A stretch of DNA of 64,000 bases, taken from NCBI GenBank assembly GCA_900554205.1, contig USGM01000002.1:1-64000 (forward strand). Reading direction: 5' to 3'. Positions 33,137-41,792 of this stretch are shown in pieces; the stretch's first letter is position 1; every line of letters begins with the position of its first letter. This stretch comes from an uncultured Lachnospiraceae bacterium (GTDB taxonomy: Bacteria > Bacillota > Clostridia > Lachnospirales > Lachnospiraceae). Both the position numbers and the translations under genes were made by a program. A model generated the notes under the pieces. It worked only from the letters and a program-made list of their open reading frames with translations, was not told the origin of the DNA and made no database searches.

Positions 33137-33865
33137 ATGAAGATCAGAATCAAATTCAGAAAATACGGTCCCGTCCGTTTTATCGGACATCTGGACGTCA
33201 TGCGCTTCTTTCAGAAAGCGATCCGCCGCGCGGAGCTGGATGTCGTCTACACCGGCGGCTACAGTCCGCACCAGGTCATGACGTTTGCGGCACCGCTCGG
33301 TGTCGGCTTGGAGAGCAACGGCGAATATATGGATATTGAAGTCAATTCCCTTCTATCCTGTCAGGATATTACCGACCGTCTCAATGCGGTCAGTGTTTAC
33401 GGCATCGAGGTTGTCGGCACGAAAATCCTTCCGGACAGCGTCGGAAATGCGATGGCAAGCGTAGCGGCAGCCTCTTACACCGTGCGATTCCGTGAGGGAC
33501 GGGAACCTAATATTGATATCGAAAAAGTTCTGCCAGCTTTTCTTGCCAAGGACAGCATCCTGATTACAAAAGCGACAAAGAAGGGGAGCAGAGAGCTTGA
33601 TCTCCGTCCCGGCATCTACGAGATGAACTGGGATGGGAATGCCTTTTCCATGCTTGTCAACGCCTCCAGCGCCGGAAATATCAAACCGATACAAATTATT
33701 GAGGCATTGCTCGCAGAACACGGTGAGACTCCGAAGGAAAATGCCCTGCTTGTCACCAGAGAGGACATGTATACCGATATAAGCCCGGAGGAGGAAGTGC
33801 ATCAGTTTGTCTCCCTTGGCGACATCGGCGACGACAAGGAATACGGAGGGACAGATGAGCCGTAA
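33137..33865 (+). CDS. DUF2344 protein (TIGR03936 family), partner of the radical SAM protein
   Basis: 242 residues. N-terminal Lys-Phe-Arg-Lys-Tyr-Gly-Pro-Val-Arg-Phe-Ile-Gly-His-Leu-Asp, then Ser-Pro-His-Gln near 43 and Pro-Leu-Gly-Val-Gly near 53, the DUF2344 signature. In some species this protein is fused to the radical SAM protein, which implies they act together. It has no strong ribosome site and probably depends on coupling with the preceding gene. It overlaps RNase G by 11 bases. Confidence 0.85.
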   Translation: MKIRIKFRKYGPVRFIGHLDVMRFFQKAIRRAELDVVYTGGYSPHQVMTFAAPLGVGLESNGEYMDIEVNSLLSCQDITDRLNAVSVYGIEVVGTKILPDSVGNAMASVAAASYTVRFREGREPNIDIEKVLPAFLAKDSILITKATKKGSRELDLRPGIYEMNWDGNAFSMLVNASSAGNIKPIQIIEALLAEHGETPKENALLVTREDMYTDISPEEEVHQFVSLGDIGDDKEYGGTDEP

Positions 33866-35180
33866 GATAGAAACCAAATTGTCCCTGACACTTTCCAATG
33901 ATGAGACAGCCCTCCGCAGCACCGCGGACGGGAAACTGATTTTTACCACTTATCACAAGAAGCCCTGTGCCGCGCTGCTCGTAAATTCCAGACTCACGAT
34001 GCTGAATTTCCCGGAGAGCAGCAAGGTCGGCGCGATTTACCTTTGCCGCGTGAAAAATGTTGTCCCGAATATTCAGGCATGTTTCGTGGAGATTACAAAC
34101 GGAGAACTATGCTTTCTTCCAATGAAGGATGCAAGGCAGGTGCTTCTGCTGAACCGCAAGCCGGACGGCAGAATTCTGGAAGGAGACGAGTTCCCCGTAC
34201 AGATTGTCCGAGACGTCCAGAAAACGAAACAGGCATCTGTCACCGCTCATATTTCATTTTCCGATGACTTTTTTGCCTTTTACTTTGGCGAGCCCACGCT
34301 CGGAATTTCATCCAAGCTGGAAAAGGCTCAGAAACAGGCATTGACCGGGCTGCTGACTGAAGCCGGAATCATAGCTGACGGCTGCTTCGTTCAGGGTCTG
34401 GTTGCCGGCCGATTCCCCGGAACAATCATTCCCTCTGTCGGGCTGGTAGTCAGAACAAGAGCGACGGAGTTCTGTTCTGAATCGAACCGCGAGAGACTGA
34501 AGGAACAGTTTTCCTCCATTCTGGAACGTTTTGTCAGCTTCCTCGGCTCCTGCATGCACCGCACCGGCCGTGTCTGCGTCCTTGAACCGGAGTGCATGGC
34601 AGACAGAATTTTGCCCCAGCTTGTATCGCCCGACGAATTTTCGGAAATCATAACGGATGATCCGGCTGTGTATACTGAACTAAAGAAATATGCGGAAATC
34701 CATCTGCCGTCAACACCATGCAGACTTTATGACGATTCTATGCTTTCCCTGTCAAAGCTCTATAATCTCGACAGCAAGATTGATGAGGCATTCGGTGAGC
34801 GGGTATGGCTGAAATCCGGTGCATATCTCATTATCCAGCCAACGGAAGCCTTAACCGTGATCGACGTCAATTCCGGCAAATTTGAAGCACGGAAGGGCAA
34901 TGACGACCAGACGGCATGGAAGGTCAATACGGAAGCGGCAGTCGAAATAGCAAGACAGCTCCGGCTGAGAAATCTTTCCGGTATAATTGTCGTTGATTTT
35001 ATCAATATGAGAGCAGAAGAGAGCAGGGCAGGACTTCTCCGGCAGATGAAGGGGCTGGTACAGGACGACAGAATCCGTACCAACGTCGTTGATATGACCC
35101 CTCTGGGGCTCGTGGAGATTACAAGGAAAAAAATCATGAAACCGCTGTGGGAGCAATACAATGAAATTCGTTCAATTTGA
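33855..35180 (+). CDS. rng: Ribonuclease G/E family
   Basis: 441 residues. An S1-like RNA-binding domain lies near the N-terminus (Val-Gly-Ala-Ile-Tyr-Leu-Cys-Arg-Val). The RNase H-like catalytic part has Val-Ile-Asp-Val-Asn-Ser-Gly and Ile-Val-Val-Asp-Phe-Ile-Asn-Met, which hold the two magnesium-binding Asp residues. It processes rRNA and tRNA and starts mRNA decay at 5'-monophosphate ends. It stops shortly after Leu-Val-Glu-Ile-Thr-Arg-Lys-Lys, and the Cys-Pro-x-Cys zinc link is absent. The start at 33855 has GGAGGG and lies within DUF2344. The 3' end overlaps the NUDIX gene by 20 bases. Confidence 0.9.
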   Translation: MSRKIETKLSLTLSNDETALRSTADGKLIFTTYHKKPCAALLVNSRLTMLNFPESSKVGAIYLCRVKNVVPNIQACFVEITNGELCFLPMKDARQVLLLNRKPDGRILEGDEFPVQIVRDVQKTKQASVTAHISFSDDFFAFYFGEPTLGISSKLEKAQKQALTGLLTEAGIIADGCFVQGLVAGRFPGTIIPSVGLVVRTRATEFCSESNRERLKEQFSSILERFVSFLGSCMHRTGRVCVLEPECMADRILPQLVSPDEFSEIITDDPAVYTELKKYAEIHLPSTPCRLYDDSMLSLSKLYNLDSKIDEAFGERVWLKSGAYLIIQPTEALTVIDVNSGKFEARKGNDDQTAWKVNTEAAVEIARQLRLRNLSGIIVVDFINMRAEESRAGLLRQMKGLVQDDRIRTNVVDMTPLGLVEITRKKIMKPLWEQYNEIRSI

Positions 35181-35718
35181 AAAGGTAAGAGACGGTTGTT
35201 ATCTTAAAAGTTATGAGCTTACCTATCTGAATAAGTCAGGTCAACAAAAGAAATATGAAATCGTAAGCCACAAGGAGCTTCAGAAGGTGGAGGACATTGG
35301 TGCCAGACCAAGCGGCGTGTCCATTATTGCCACCTGCGGCGGAAAGCTGCTTTTGCTGCGTGAGTTCCGCATGGGTGTCAACAGAGAAATCTATAACCTT
35401 TGCGCCGGTATGCTGGAAGCCGGTGAAACGATTGAGGAATGTATCGCGCGTGAGCTCTATGAGGAAACCGGGCTGCAGGTGAAAAGCATTCGCAAAATCC
35501 TTCCGCCGTCGTTTGCCGCAGTTGCCATTTCAGATATGACTACCTATATAGCGTTTGTCGAAGCAACCGGAACCATCGCGGATCACACGTCCGACAACGA
35601 ACAGATCACGGCCGCCTTTTATACAAGGGATGAGGTAAAGGCTTTACTTGAAGCTGAGTCCTTCAGTTCAAGGGCTCAGCTCGCCTCTTATTTCTTCTCA
35701 GAAGGGCTTATGGAATAG
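35161..35718 (+). CDS. NUDIX hydrolase (ADP-ribose pyrophosphatase-like)
   Basis: 185 residues. The NUDIX box spans residues 83-105 with Gly83, Glu89, Arg97-Glu98, Glu101-Glu102 and Gly104, all required positions present. The N-terminal beta domain and Leu-Arg-Glu-Phe-Arg before the box fit the ADP-ribose pyrophosphatase branch, which cleaves ADP-ribose or related sugar nucleotides. The substrate is not certain. GGGAG in the end of rng is its ribosome site, so the two are coupled. The 105 bases after it hold no gene and no clear terminator. Confidence 0.85.
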   Translation: MKFVQFEKVRDGCYLKSYELTYLNKSGQQKKYEIVSHKELQKVEDIGARPSGVSIIATCGGKLLLLREFRMGVNREIYNLCAGMLEAGETIEECIARELYEETGLQVKSIRKILPPSFAAVAISDMTTYIAFVEATGTIADHTSDNEQITAAFYTRDEVKALLEAESFSSRAQLASYFFSEGLME

Positions 35719-35823
35719 TCTGAAATGCCGCCAACCCTAAAAAAGAAGAGTTCCAAAAAGAAATTCAACTATGCGCAAAAGACAGCTTTAACGAATAGTT
35801 GGATTAACATTTAGACCCAGGTC

Positions 35824-37281
35824 TTATTCTGTAAATGTTGTATGATCTACATCAACTTTCTTGTCACCTGACGCGACTTTTCCAGCTAAGAATCCGGAAA
35901 GGACTGCCTGCAGATCAACCCCCGTTGATTCCTTTAAGCCGTCCGTAACCTGTACAACGGTTCCCATAATGTCTTTCATGAGCTTCGTGGAGTTGCCGTC
36001 ACCGTACATCGTAATCTTATCGACACTGTTAAGGGGTTCAGCTGCATTTTTGACCACCTCGGGCAATGCCTTAAAGTACATCTCAAGTACGGCAGCCTCA
36101 CCCATTTTAGCCATAGCTTCCGCCTTTTTCTCAATACCTTCCGCCTCAGCAACTGCCTTGGCACGGATGGCTTCCGCTTCGGCAAGTCCTCTGGTTCTGA
36201 TACCTTCCGCCTCTTGTTCCATGGTGTATTTCTTGGCTTCCGCCTGTGCCTTCATTGCCTCGGCTTCTTTTTCCGTCTCGAATTTCTTTGCCTCCGCCTC
36301 ACGCTGACGCTCGTACAACTGTGCATCCGCCTGTTGCTGTTTGGCAAATTTGTCAGCTTCAGCCTTTTTCTTAACCTGCGCATCCAGTGCCTGTTCCATA
36401 ACCTCAGCTTCACGTTGTTTCAGAAGGATTTCCTTTTCCTGCTTTGCGATATTTGCATTTGCGGTCGTAATCTCGACTGTTTTACGTTGTTCCTCTTCCT
36501 GAATCTTATAAGCTGCATCTGCCTCAGCCTGCTTGACATCCGCTTCACGCTTCAGTTCAGCCTTCTGGATAGCGAGCTCGTTTTGCTTCTTAGCAATCTC
36601 GGAAGCCGCGTTTACCTCAGCCTCGTTCGCCTCACGCTTTGCATTTGCCTGTGCCTTTGCAATTTCCTTCTCGCTCTCTGCGCGGGAAATCGCAGCATTC
36701 TTCTGTATCTTTACAATATTATCAACACCGAGGTTCTCGATAACACCGTTTCCGTCAACAAAATTCTGGACGTTGAAGCTGATAATATCCAGCCCCATAG
36801 CCGCCAGATCCGGCTCTGCGTTCTCCTTTACAAGAAGAGCGAACTTCTGACGGTCGGAAACCATTTCTTCCAACGCCATTTTACCGACAATCTCACGGAC
36901 GTTACCTTCGAGCACTTCTCTGGCAACCCGTCCTATGTATTCCGCATTTTTGTTCAGGAAATTCTGCGCCGCGAGTTTCAGACGCTCTTCATTGTCACTG
37001 ATTTTTACATTGACCGTTGCATCTACATTGATATTGATATAATCAGCGGTCGGAACGGCATTGGACGTCTTGACATCAATGGGAATCAGTTGCAGGTTCA
37101 ATTCATCCTTGCGCTCCAGAAAAGGGATTTTGATTCCGGCCTTACCGATCAGAACCTTCGGATTCTTCCGCAGACCCGAGATAATAATGGCGGTATCCGG
37201 AGAAGCCTTCACATAACCTGTGACAAAAAGAATGATCAATACAAACAGAATTGCCGCTAAAACAATCGCAATAATTTCCAT
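35824..37281 (-). CDS. floT: Flotillin-like SPFH protein
   Basis: 485 residues. An N-terminal hydrophobic segment (about 4-22) inserts in the membrane. The SPFH domain (about 30-200) is followed by a long Ala-Glu-Ala-Lys coiled coil (about 200-410) with many near-repeats, then a Gly-rich C-terminal oligomerisation region. Flotillins organise membrane microdomains and scaffold signalling or secretion proteins. In Bacillus floT usually sits beside a NfeD-type gene; none is seen here. AAGGAGGAAAGG is a near-perfect ribosome site, suggesting strong expression. Confidence 0.92.
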   Translation of the reverse strand: MEIIAIVLAAILFVLIILFVTGYVKASPDTAIIISGLRKNPKVLIGKAGIKIPFLERKDELNLQLIPIDVKTSNAVPTADYININVDATVNVKISDNEERLKLAAQNFLNKNAEYIGRVAREVLEGNVREIVGKMALEEMVSDRQKFALLVKENAEPDLAAMGLDIISFNVQNFVDGNGVIENLGVDNIVKIQKNAAISRAESEKEIAKAQANAKREANEAEVNAASEIAKKQNELAIQKAELKREADVKQAEADAAYKIQEEEQRKTVEITTANANIAKQEKEILLKQREAEVMEQALDAQVKKKAEADKFAKQQQADAQLYERQREAEAKKFETEKEAEAMKAQAEAKKYTMEQEAEGIRTRGLAEAEAIRAKAVAEAEGIEKKAEAMAKMGEAAVLEMYFKALPEVVKNAAEPLNSVDKITMYGDGNSTKLMKDIMGTVVQVTDGLKESTGVDLQAVLSGFLAGKVASGDKKVDVDHTTFTE

Positions 37282-37344
37282 ACCTTTCCTCCTTGGTACT
37301 ATTATTTTATTCTATTTATTTATAAATTTTTTATCTGTAAATTT

Positions 37345-37797
37345 TTATCTGCAAATATCACTGGAATCCAGATAAACCGTAAAAGGACCGTCATTTTCAA
37401 GAGAAACCTTCATGTCTGCGCCAAAGCTTCCCTCCTCCACTACTGCTATTTCCTGCTTGCATTTATCGATAATGTAGCGGTACAGGGATTCTGCCATGTC
37501 CGGTGCACCGGCATTTACGAAGGATGGACGGTTGCCCTTTCTGCAATCGGCATAGAGTGTAAACTGCGAGATCAGCAGCAGCTGCCCGTCCACGGATTTC
37601 AGATTCAGATTGACCTTGTCGTTTTCATCCTTAAAGATACGAAGACCTAAGAGCTTTTTAACCATTTTGTCCGCGATGGCAGTCGTGTCCTCGTTGCTGA
37701 TACCTATAAAAACCAGAAAGCCCATGTCAATCTTTCCAATGCATTCTCCCTCGACAGCGACACTTGCTCTGTTCACCCTTTGTATTAAAAATCTCAT
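37345..37797 (-). CDS. dtd: D-aminoacyl-tRNA deacylase
   Basis: 150 residues. Seen: Ser-Gln-Phe-Thr-Leu-Tyr-Ala-Asp near residue 78, Lys-Gly-Asn-Arg-Pro-Ser-Phe, and Asn-Asp-Gly-Pro-Phe-Thr-Val near 136, where the Gly-Pro pair forms the chiral selector. It removes D-amino acids and glycine from mischarged tRNA. GGAG lies upstream of the ATG. Just after its stop, a TTATCTG(T/C)AAAT unit is present twice, a short local duplication at 37325-37355. Confidence 0.95.
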   Translation of the reverse strand: MRFLIQRVNRASVAVEGECIGKIDMGFLVFIGISNEDTTAIADKMVKKLLGLRIFKDENDKVNLNLKSVDGQLLLISQFTLYADCRKGNRPSFVNAGAPDMAESLYRYIIDKCKQEIAVVEEGSFGADMKVSLENDGPFTVYLDSSDICR

Positions 37798-37823
37798 TTT
37801 TTCTCCATTCCTAAACGCATATA

Positions 37824-39167
37824 CTATTTTTCAGTCTTTTCCTGCCCGGACTCGGACTGCCCATCCTTCACGCCGGCTTTTTTACTCTGCCTTCTTGATG
37901 CCTTTTTTTCACCCGGCTGTTCCTCCGGCATATCATGCATGCCTTCTTCGTCCACATAGTCCAGATTCCGATATTTTTCCAGTTCCGTTGGCATCTCCTT
38001 TTTGCTTAACAGAATATTTAAGCCCGAACGGATTCCCGCATAAATCACGGCAAAGATCGGTACGCCGATAATCATGCCGAAGACACCGAAGAGTCCGCCG
38101 AAGAGTGTGATCGCAAAAATAACCCAGAAGCCGGCAAGACCGGTCGAGCTTCCAAGGATCTTCGGGCCGATAATATTGCCGTCGACCTGCTGTAAAACAA
38201 TGATAAAGATTACAAAGTACAGACAGTTCAGCGGGTGGAGCGGATCGACAACGAAGATCAATAATGCGCTGGGCACCGCACCCAGAAACGGTCCGAAGAA
38301 GGGAATAATATTTGTCACACCGACAATTACGCTGACCAGTGCCGCATAGGGCGTTTTTAAAATCGAAGTTCCGATAAAGCATAGGATTCCGATAATAATG
38401 GAATCGACGATTTTCCCGCCAAGGAAACCGATAAAGGTCTTATGGGTAAAGCGGAAGTTCCTGATCACAGTGTTGGCGGTGTCCTTCTCAAAAAGCGCAT
38501 AGGACACCTTCTTTGCCTGTGCCGCAAATTTCTCCTTGCTCGCCAGAACATAGATCGAGATAATGAAGCCGATCACAAAGTCCCAGAGCACACCAACGAC
38601 GCCGAGAATGCTGAGGGAAACCGTCTTGATAAGCTGTCCCGTATTAGGCAGAATATCGGTAATCCAGCTCTCCAGTTCATTGGAGTACTTGTCGAAGGTT
38701 CTCACCAGATAAGCCTGAACCTCGGGATTGTCATTCATGGTCTGATTCAGCCATTTCGTAAAGTTGCTGGTATAAGCGTCAAAGTTGGAAACAATATTCT
38801 GGACGCTCGGCACAATCTGGGAAATCAGCATATAGAGCAATACATAGATCAACGCCACAAAGAGAAAAGCCGTAATCAGGATCCCAAGACCGCGGATAAT
38901 AGAATTCTTTTTCTTGCTTTGCTTTATCCGCAGCTTATTGCAGAGCGGATAAAGGAGCTTCCTTTCTATAAAATTCAGAACCGGCGTCAGAAGGTATGCG
39001 ATCGCCATTCCGACAACCACCGGCATCAGAATATCCGTGATCATTTTAACACCGGACCGGATATTGGAACTGTGAAAAACGAAATAGTAAAATGTAATTC
39101 CAGCCACAATAACCAGAAAAGCCGTGACACCCCATCTGACATACTTGTTATTTAACTTAAATTTCAT
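37824..39167 (-). CDS. AI-2E family transporter (PerM-like membrane protein)
   Basis: 447 residues with about seven to eight hydrophobic segments. Family features: Leu-Thr-Pro-Val near residue 59, Ile-Pro-Phe-Phe-Gly-Pro-Phe-Leu-Gly near 300, and Gly-x-x-Gly-Val-Phe-Gly-Met-Ile-Ile-Gly-Val-Pro near 355. The last 70 residues are a charged, probably disordered tail rich in Glu, Lys and Ser. Members export autoinducer-2 or unrelated solutes; the substrate is unclear. AGAAGGGATAAG precedes the ATG. It shares direction with dtd. Confidence 0.88.
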   Translation of the reverse strand: MKFKLNNKYVRWGVTAFLVIVAGITFYYFVFHSSNIRSGVKMITDILMPVVVGMAIAYLLTPVLNFIERKLLYPLCNKLRIKQSKKKNSIIRGLGILITAFLFVALIYVLLYMLISQIVPSVQNIVSNFDAYTSNFTKWLNQTMNDNPEVQAYLVRTFDKYSNELESWITDILPNTGQLIKTVSLSILGVVGVLWDFVIGFIISIYVLASKEKFAAQAKKVSYALFEKDTANTVIRNFRFTHKTFIGFLGGKIVDSIIIGILCFIGTSILKTPYAALVSVIVGVTNIIPFFGPFLGAVPSALLIFVVDPLHPLNCLYFVIFIIVLQQVDGNIIGPKILGSSTGLAGFWVIFAITLFGGLFGVFGMIIGVPIFAVIYAGIRSGLNILLSKKEMPTELEKYRNLDYVDEEGMHDMPEEQPGEKKASRRQSKKAGVKDGQSESGQEKTEK

Positions 39168-39201
39168 GCGCTTATCCCTTCTTTGGTAATGATATATCTA
39201 T

Positions 39202-39230
39202 CATACACTTAATAATCTGTTATCACAAGT
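39202..39230 (-). promoter_or_regulatory. Promoter of the AI-2E transporter-dtd-flotillin group
   Basis: On the minus strand, TTGTGA (39225-39230), a 17-base spacer and TATGAT (39202-39207), about 35 bases before the transporter start. Confidence 0.6.
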
Positions 39231-39262
39231 ATTGTATGATAAATTTTCTGTAAAATTCGTAT

Positions 39263-39853
39263 CTAAAACGCAAGCAGGGTAAAACGAATGAAATATCCCT
39301 GATCATGATGGCATACCGGGCAGACCGCAGGTGCTTTTTTCCCGCGATGGACGTAGCCACAGTTCAGGCAAAGCCATTCCTCCTCGACATCCGAAACGAA
39401 AAGCTTTCCCTCCTTCAATAGCTGCGCATATTTTCCAAAGCGGTCGCCATGCACCTTCTCAATCTCCGCAATCCGGAAGAAGGATGCTGCAATCTGCTGA
39501 AAGCCTTCTTCCTTGGCCTTTTCGCCAAAGCTTTTATACACCTCGTCATGTTCCTCATATTCATTGTGCTGCGCCATGCTTAAAAGCTCTGAAATGTCAT
39601 CCGACAGATCAATCGGATACCCGCCGTCGATAAAGATATTTTTCCCTGCCATTTCGCGCAGATGATGATAGAATATCTCCGCGTGTTCCTTCTCCTGTGA
39701 TGCCGTAAACGCGAAGACCGCGCTGATCACATGCAGTCCGTTTTTCTTAGCCTGAGAGGCGGCAAAAGTATAGCGGTTTCTCGCCTGGCTTTCCCCGGCA
39801 AACGCCCGCATCAGATTATCCTTCGTTACACTGTTTTCAAATTCGATTGCCAA
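39263..39853 (-). CDS. rbr: Rubrerythrin
   Basis: 196 residues. A four-helix diiron domain (about 1-145) has Glu-Ser-Gln-Ala-Arg-Asn-Arg near residue 20, Glu-Lys-Glu-His-Ala-Glu near 54, and Ala-Glu-Ile-Glu-Lys-Val-His near 128. The C-terminal rubredoxin-like domain has Cys-Leu-Asn-Cys-Gly-Tyr and Cys-Pro-Val-Cys for one iron. It reduces hydrogen peroxide in the cytoplasm of anaerobes. The frame begins with TTG at 39853 behind GGAG, 8 bases upstream; no nearby ATG fits, so TTG is accepted. Confidence 0.95.
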   Translation of the reverse strand: MAIEFENSVTKDNLMRAFAGESQARNRYTFAASQAKKNGLHVISAVFAFTASQEKEHAEIFYHHLREMAGKNIFIDGGYPIDLSDDISELLSMAQHNEYEEHDEVYKSFGEKAKEEGFQQIAASFFRIAEIEKVHGDRFGKYAQLLKEGKLFVSDVEEEWLCLNCGYVHRGKKAPAVCPVCHHDQGYFIRFTLLAF

Positions 39854-39879
39854 ATTTATTCTCCGTCCTTTCCACTTCT

Positions 39880-39909
39880 AGTATATCCGCTGAACTGTTT
39901 TTGTATCAA
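39880..39909 (-). promoter_or_regulatory. Promoter of rubrerythrin
   Basis: On the minus strand, TTGATA (39904-39909), 18 bases, then TATACT (39880-39885), 27 bases before the TTG start. Confidence 0.65.
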
Positions 39910-39916
39910 TTTTCTA

Positions 39917-39950
39917 TTGTTTCGGAGGCAAAAAAAATATAGAATATAAT
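39917..39950 (+). promoter_or_regulatory. Promoter of the TtcA-like gene
   Basis: TTGTTT (39917-39922), a 17-base spacer and TAGAAT (39940-39945), with an overlapping TATAAT at 39945-39950. It is divergent from the rubrerythrin promoter. Confidence 0.5.
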
Positions 39951-39990
39951 TAATGGAATTTTACGAAAAAGGAAAGGCTGAACAACGAGC

Positions 39991-40728
39991 ATGAAACTAC
40001 AACAGGTATTGAGTCACGTCCGCAAAGCCGTGGACGATTATCAGATGATAGAGGAGGGCGACAAAATCGCTGTCGGCATATCGGGCGGAAAAGACAGTCT
40101 GACACTGCTCTATGCCCTGCACGGTCTGAGCCGTTTTTATCCAAAGCATTTCACGGTTCATGCCGTCACGGTGGATCTGGGCTTTGAAAATCTGAATCTG
40201 GACAAAATCAAGGAACTGTGCCGGAATCTAGATATTGAATATACAATCGTGAAAACAGACATTGCCCAGATTGTCTTTGAAGAGCGCAAGGAGGACAATC
40301 CCTGCTCGCTGTGTGCAAAAATGCGCAAGGGCGCTCTCAACCAGGCGATCAAAGCCGCCGGCTGCAACAAGGTTGCCTATGCACATCACAAGGATGATGT
40401 CGTGGAAACCATGCTGATGTCTCTGATCTATGAGGGACGGTTTCATACCTTTTCACCGGTCACCTACCTTGACCGCATGGAGCTCACCGTAATTCGTCCA
40501 CTGATGTACATGAATGAAGCTGATGTAATAGGCTTTGTACATAAATATCAGGTTCCCGTCGTCAAGAGCCCCTGTCCGGCAGACGGACATACCAAGCGAG
40601 AATATGTCAAAAATCTTCTTCGTAATCTGAACCTTGAGAATCCGGGTGTGAAGGAAAGGATGTTTACCGCTATTGTCAGCGGTATGTATGGCTGGAGGAA
40701 CGACCATGGCAGTAATGAAGCCCAATAA
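39991..40728 (+). CDS. TtcA-family tRNA sulfurtransferase-like protein
   Basis: 245 residues. The PP-loop Ser-Gly-Gly-Lys-Asp-Ser (residues 29-34) adenylates the substrate. Cys-Ser-Leu-Cys near residue 107 and a third Cys near 192 (Ser-Pro-Cys-Pro) fit the iron-sulfur ligands of TtcA. Tyr-Ala-His-His-Lys-Asp-Asp-Val-Val-Glu-Thr is the second family motif. Such enzymes thiolate tRNA; TtcA itself makes 2-thiocytidine-32, though Firmicute relatives may use other positions. The next gene starts inside its 3' end. Confidence 0.85.
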   Translation: MKLQQVLSHVRKAVDDYQMIEEGDKIAVGISGGKDSLTLLYALHGLSRFYPKHFTVHAVTVDLGFENLNLDKIKELCRNLDIEYTIVKTDIAQIVFEERKEDNPCSLCAKMRKGALNQAIKAAGCNKVAYAHHKDDVVETMLMSLIYEGRFHTFSPVTYLDRMELTVIRPLMYMNEADVIGFVHKYQVPVVKSPCPADGHTKREYVKNLLRNLNLENPGVKERMFTAIVSGMYGWRNDHGSNEAQ

Positions 40729-41773
40729 TTATCACGATGAACAAAATAAGCAGAATATTCTGAAGATGAGAGCTGTTCTGGAGACGCTGCCCGGCTTCTG
40801 CCGCACGTTTTTCCGTGGTATCGAGGACTATACCTCAGCCCGGACAAGACTTGCCTACGCCTATGACATCCGGCTCTTCTTTGAGTTTCTGCACGAAAAG
40901 AATCCTGTCTGTTCTAAAATAGAAATAACGGACTTTCCGCTGGAAATTCTTGAACAGCTGACAAGAGTGGATATTGAAGAATATCTGGAATATATGTCTC
41001 TGTATGAAAAGGACGGTAAGGAAATCTCTAACGATGAGCGCGGGAAGGAGCGCAAGCTCGCCTCCCTGCGGAGCTTTTACAACTATTTTTATCAGGGGGA
41101 AATGATAAAAAATAATCCGGCGGCGCTTGTCCCCATGCCAAAAAAACACGCAAAGGAGATCATCCGGCTGGAGCCGAACGAGGTCGCTATTCTTCTGGAT
41201 CAGGTGGAAGACGGCACAAAGCTGACGAAGAAGGAACTGGAATACCACAAAAAGACAAAAAATCGGGATGTTGCCCTTCTGACGCTGCTTCTCGGCACCG
41301 GTATCCGTGTGTCGGAATGTGTCGGGCTGGATATTCAGGATGTCAATTTTGATGTGGATGGAATTAAGATCAGGCGAAAGGGCGGCTATGAGGCAGTCGT
41401 TTATTTCGGAACTGAGGTCGAAACTGCACTGTTGGATTATCTGGAGGAGCGGGAACACATGATTCCCGAGCAGGGACATGAAAATGCACTCTTCCTCTCT
41501 CTCCAAAACCGCAGAATGGCTGTACGCTCCGTGGAAAACCTTGTCAGGAAATATGCTTCGCGTGTGACAACGCTGAAAAAGATCACACCGCACAAGCTGA
41601 GAAGTACCTACGGTACAACACTCTATCAGGAGAGCGGCGATATTTATCTCGTTGCAGATGTTCTCGGTCACAAGGATGTCAACACAACAAGAAAACACTA
41701 TGCAGCCCAGGACGACGAGCGAAGACGCAGCGCTGCCCAGATGGTTCATCTGCGCGAAAAGGGAACTGACTGA
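40706..41773 (+). CDS. Tyrosine recombinase (XerC/XerD family)
   Basis: 355 residues. An N-terminal SAM-like DNA-binding domain (about 25-125) is followed by the catalytic domain with Arg201 (Gly-Thr-Gly-Ile-Arg-Val-Ser-Glu), His296-x-x-Arg299, His322 (Leu-Gly-His-Lys) and nucleophile Tyr332, so all key residues are present. It is probably chromosomal: it overlaps the TtcA-like gene and has GGAGG 8 bases before the ATG. It may resolve chromosome dimers. It lies 500 bases from the GH43 block, but a link to that block is not shown. Confidence 0.88.
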   Translation: MAVMKPNNYHDEQNKQNILKMRAVLETLPGFCRTFFRGIEDYTSARTRLAYAYDIRLFFEFLHEKNPVCSKIEITDFPLEILEQLTRVDIEEYLEYMSLYEKDGKEISNDERGKERKLASLRSFYNYFYQGEMIKNNPAALVPMPKKHAKEIIRLEPNEVAILLDQVEDGTKLTKKELEYHKKTKNRDVALLTLLLGTGIRVSECVGLDIQDVNFDVDGIKIRRKGGYEAVVYFGTEVETALLDYLEEREHMIPEQGHENALFLSLQNRRMAVRSVENLVRKYASRVTTLKKITPHKLRSTYGTTLYQESGDIYLVADVLGHKDVNTTRKHYAAQDDERRRSAAQMVHLREKGTD

Positions 41774-41792
41774 ATTTAATACACAAATTCAG
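41770..41792. terminator. Hairpin joining two convergent stop codons
   Basis: CTGAATTT (41770-41777) and AAATTCAG (41785-41792) pair perfectly with a 7-base loop. Both the recombinase stop and the LysM gene stop lie within it. T-runs are weak, so termination is only suggested. Confidence 0.4.

Noticed and set aside
35719..35823. A gene or clear terminator after the NUDIX gene
   Set aside because: Only a weak CAACTAT/ATAGTTG repeat with a 22-base loop is present; no frame with a ribosome site was found.
36214..37260. A 348-codon plus-strand frame rich in Phe, Leu and Cys
   Set aside because: It is antisense to the flotillin gene; the hydrophobicity comes from complementing Ala/Glu/Lys codons of the coiled coil.
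37325..37355. A possible repeat array near the dtd stop
   Set aside because: Only two copies of about 12 bases are present; it is a small local duplication, not a CRISPR or regulatory array.
40706..41773. The tyrosine recombinase as integrase of the GH43 block
   Set aside because: It lies outside the repeat-bounded block, overlaps a housekeeping gene and has normal base composition. It looks like a resident Xer-type enzyme.
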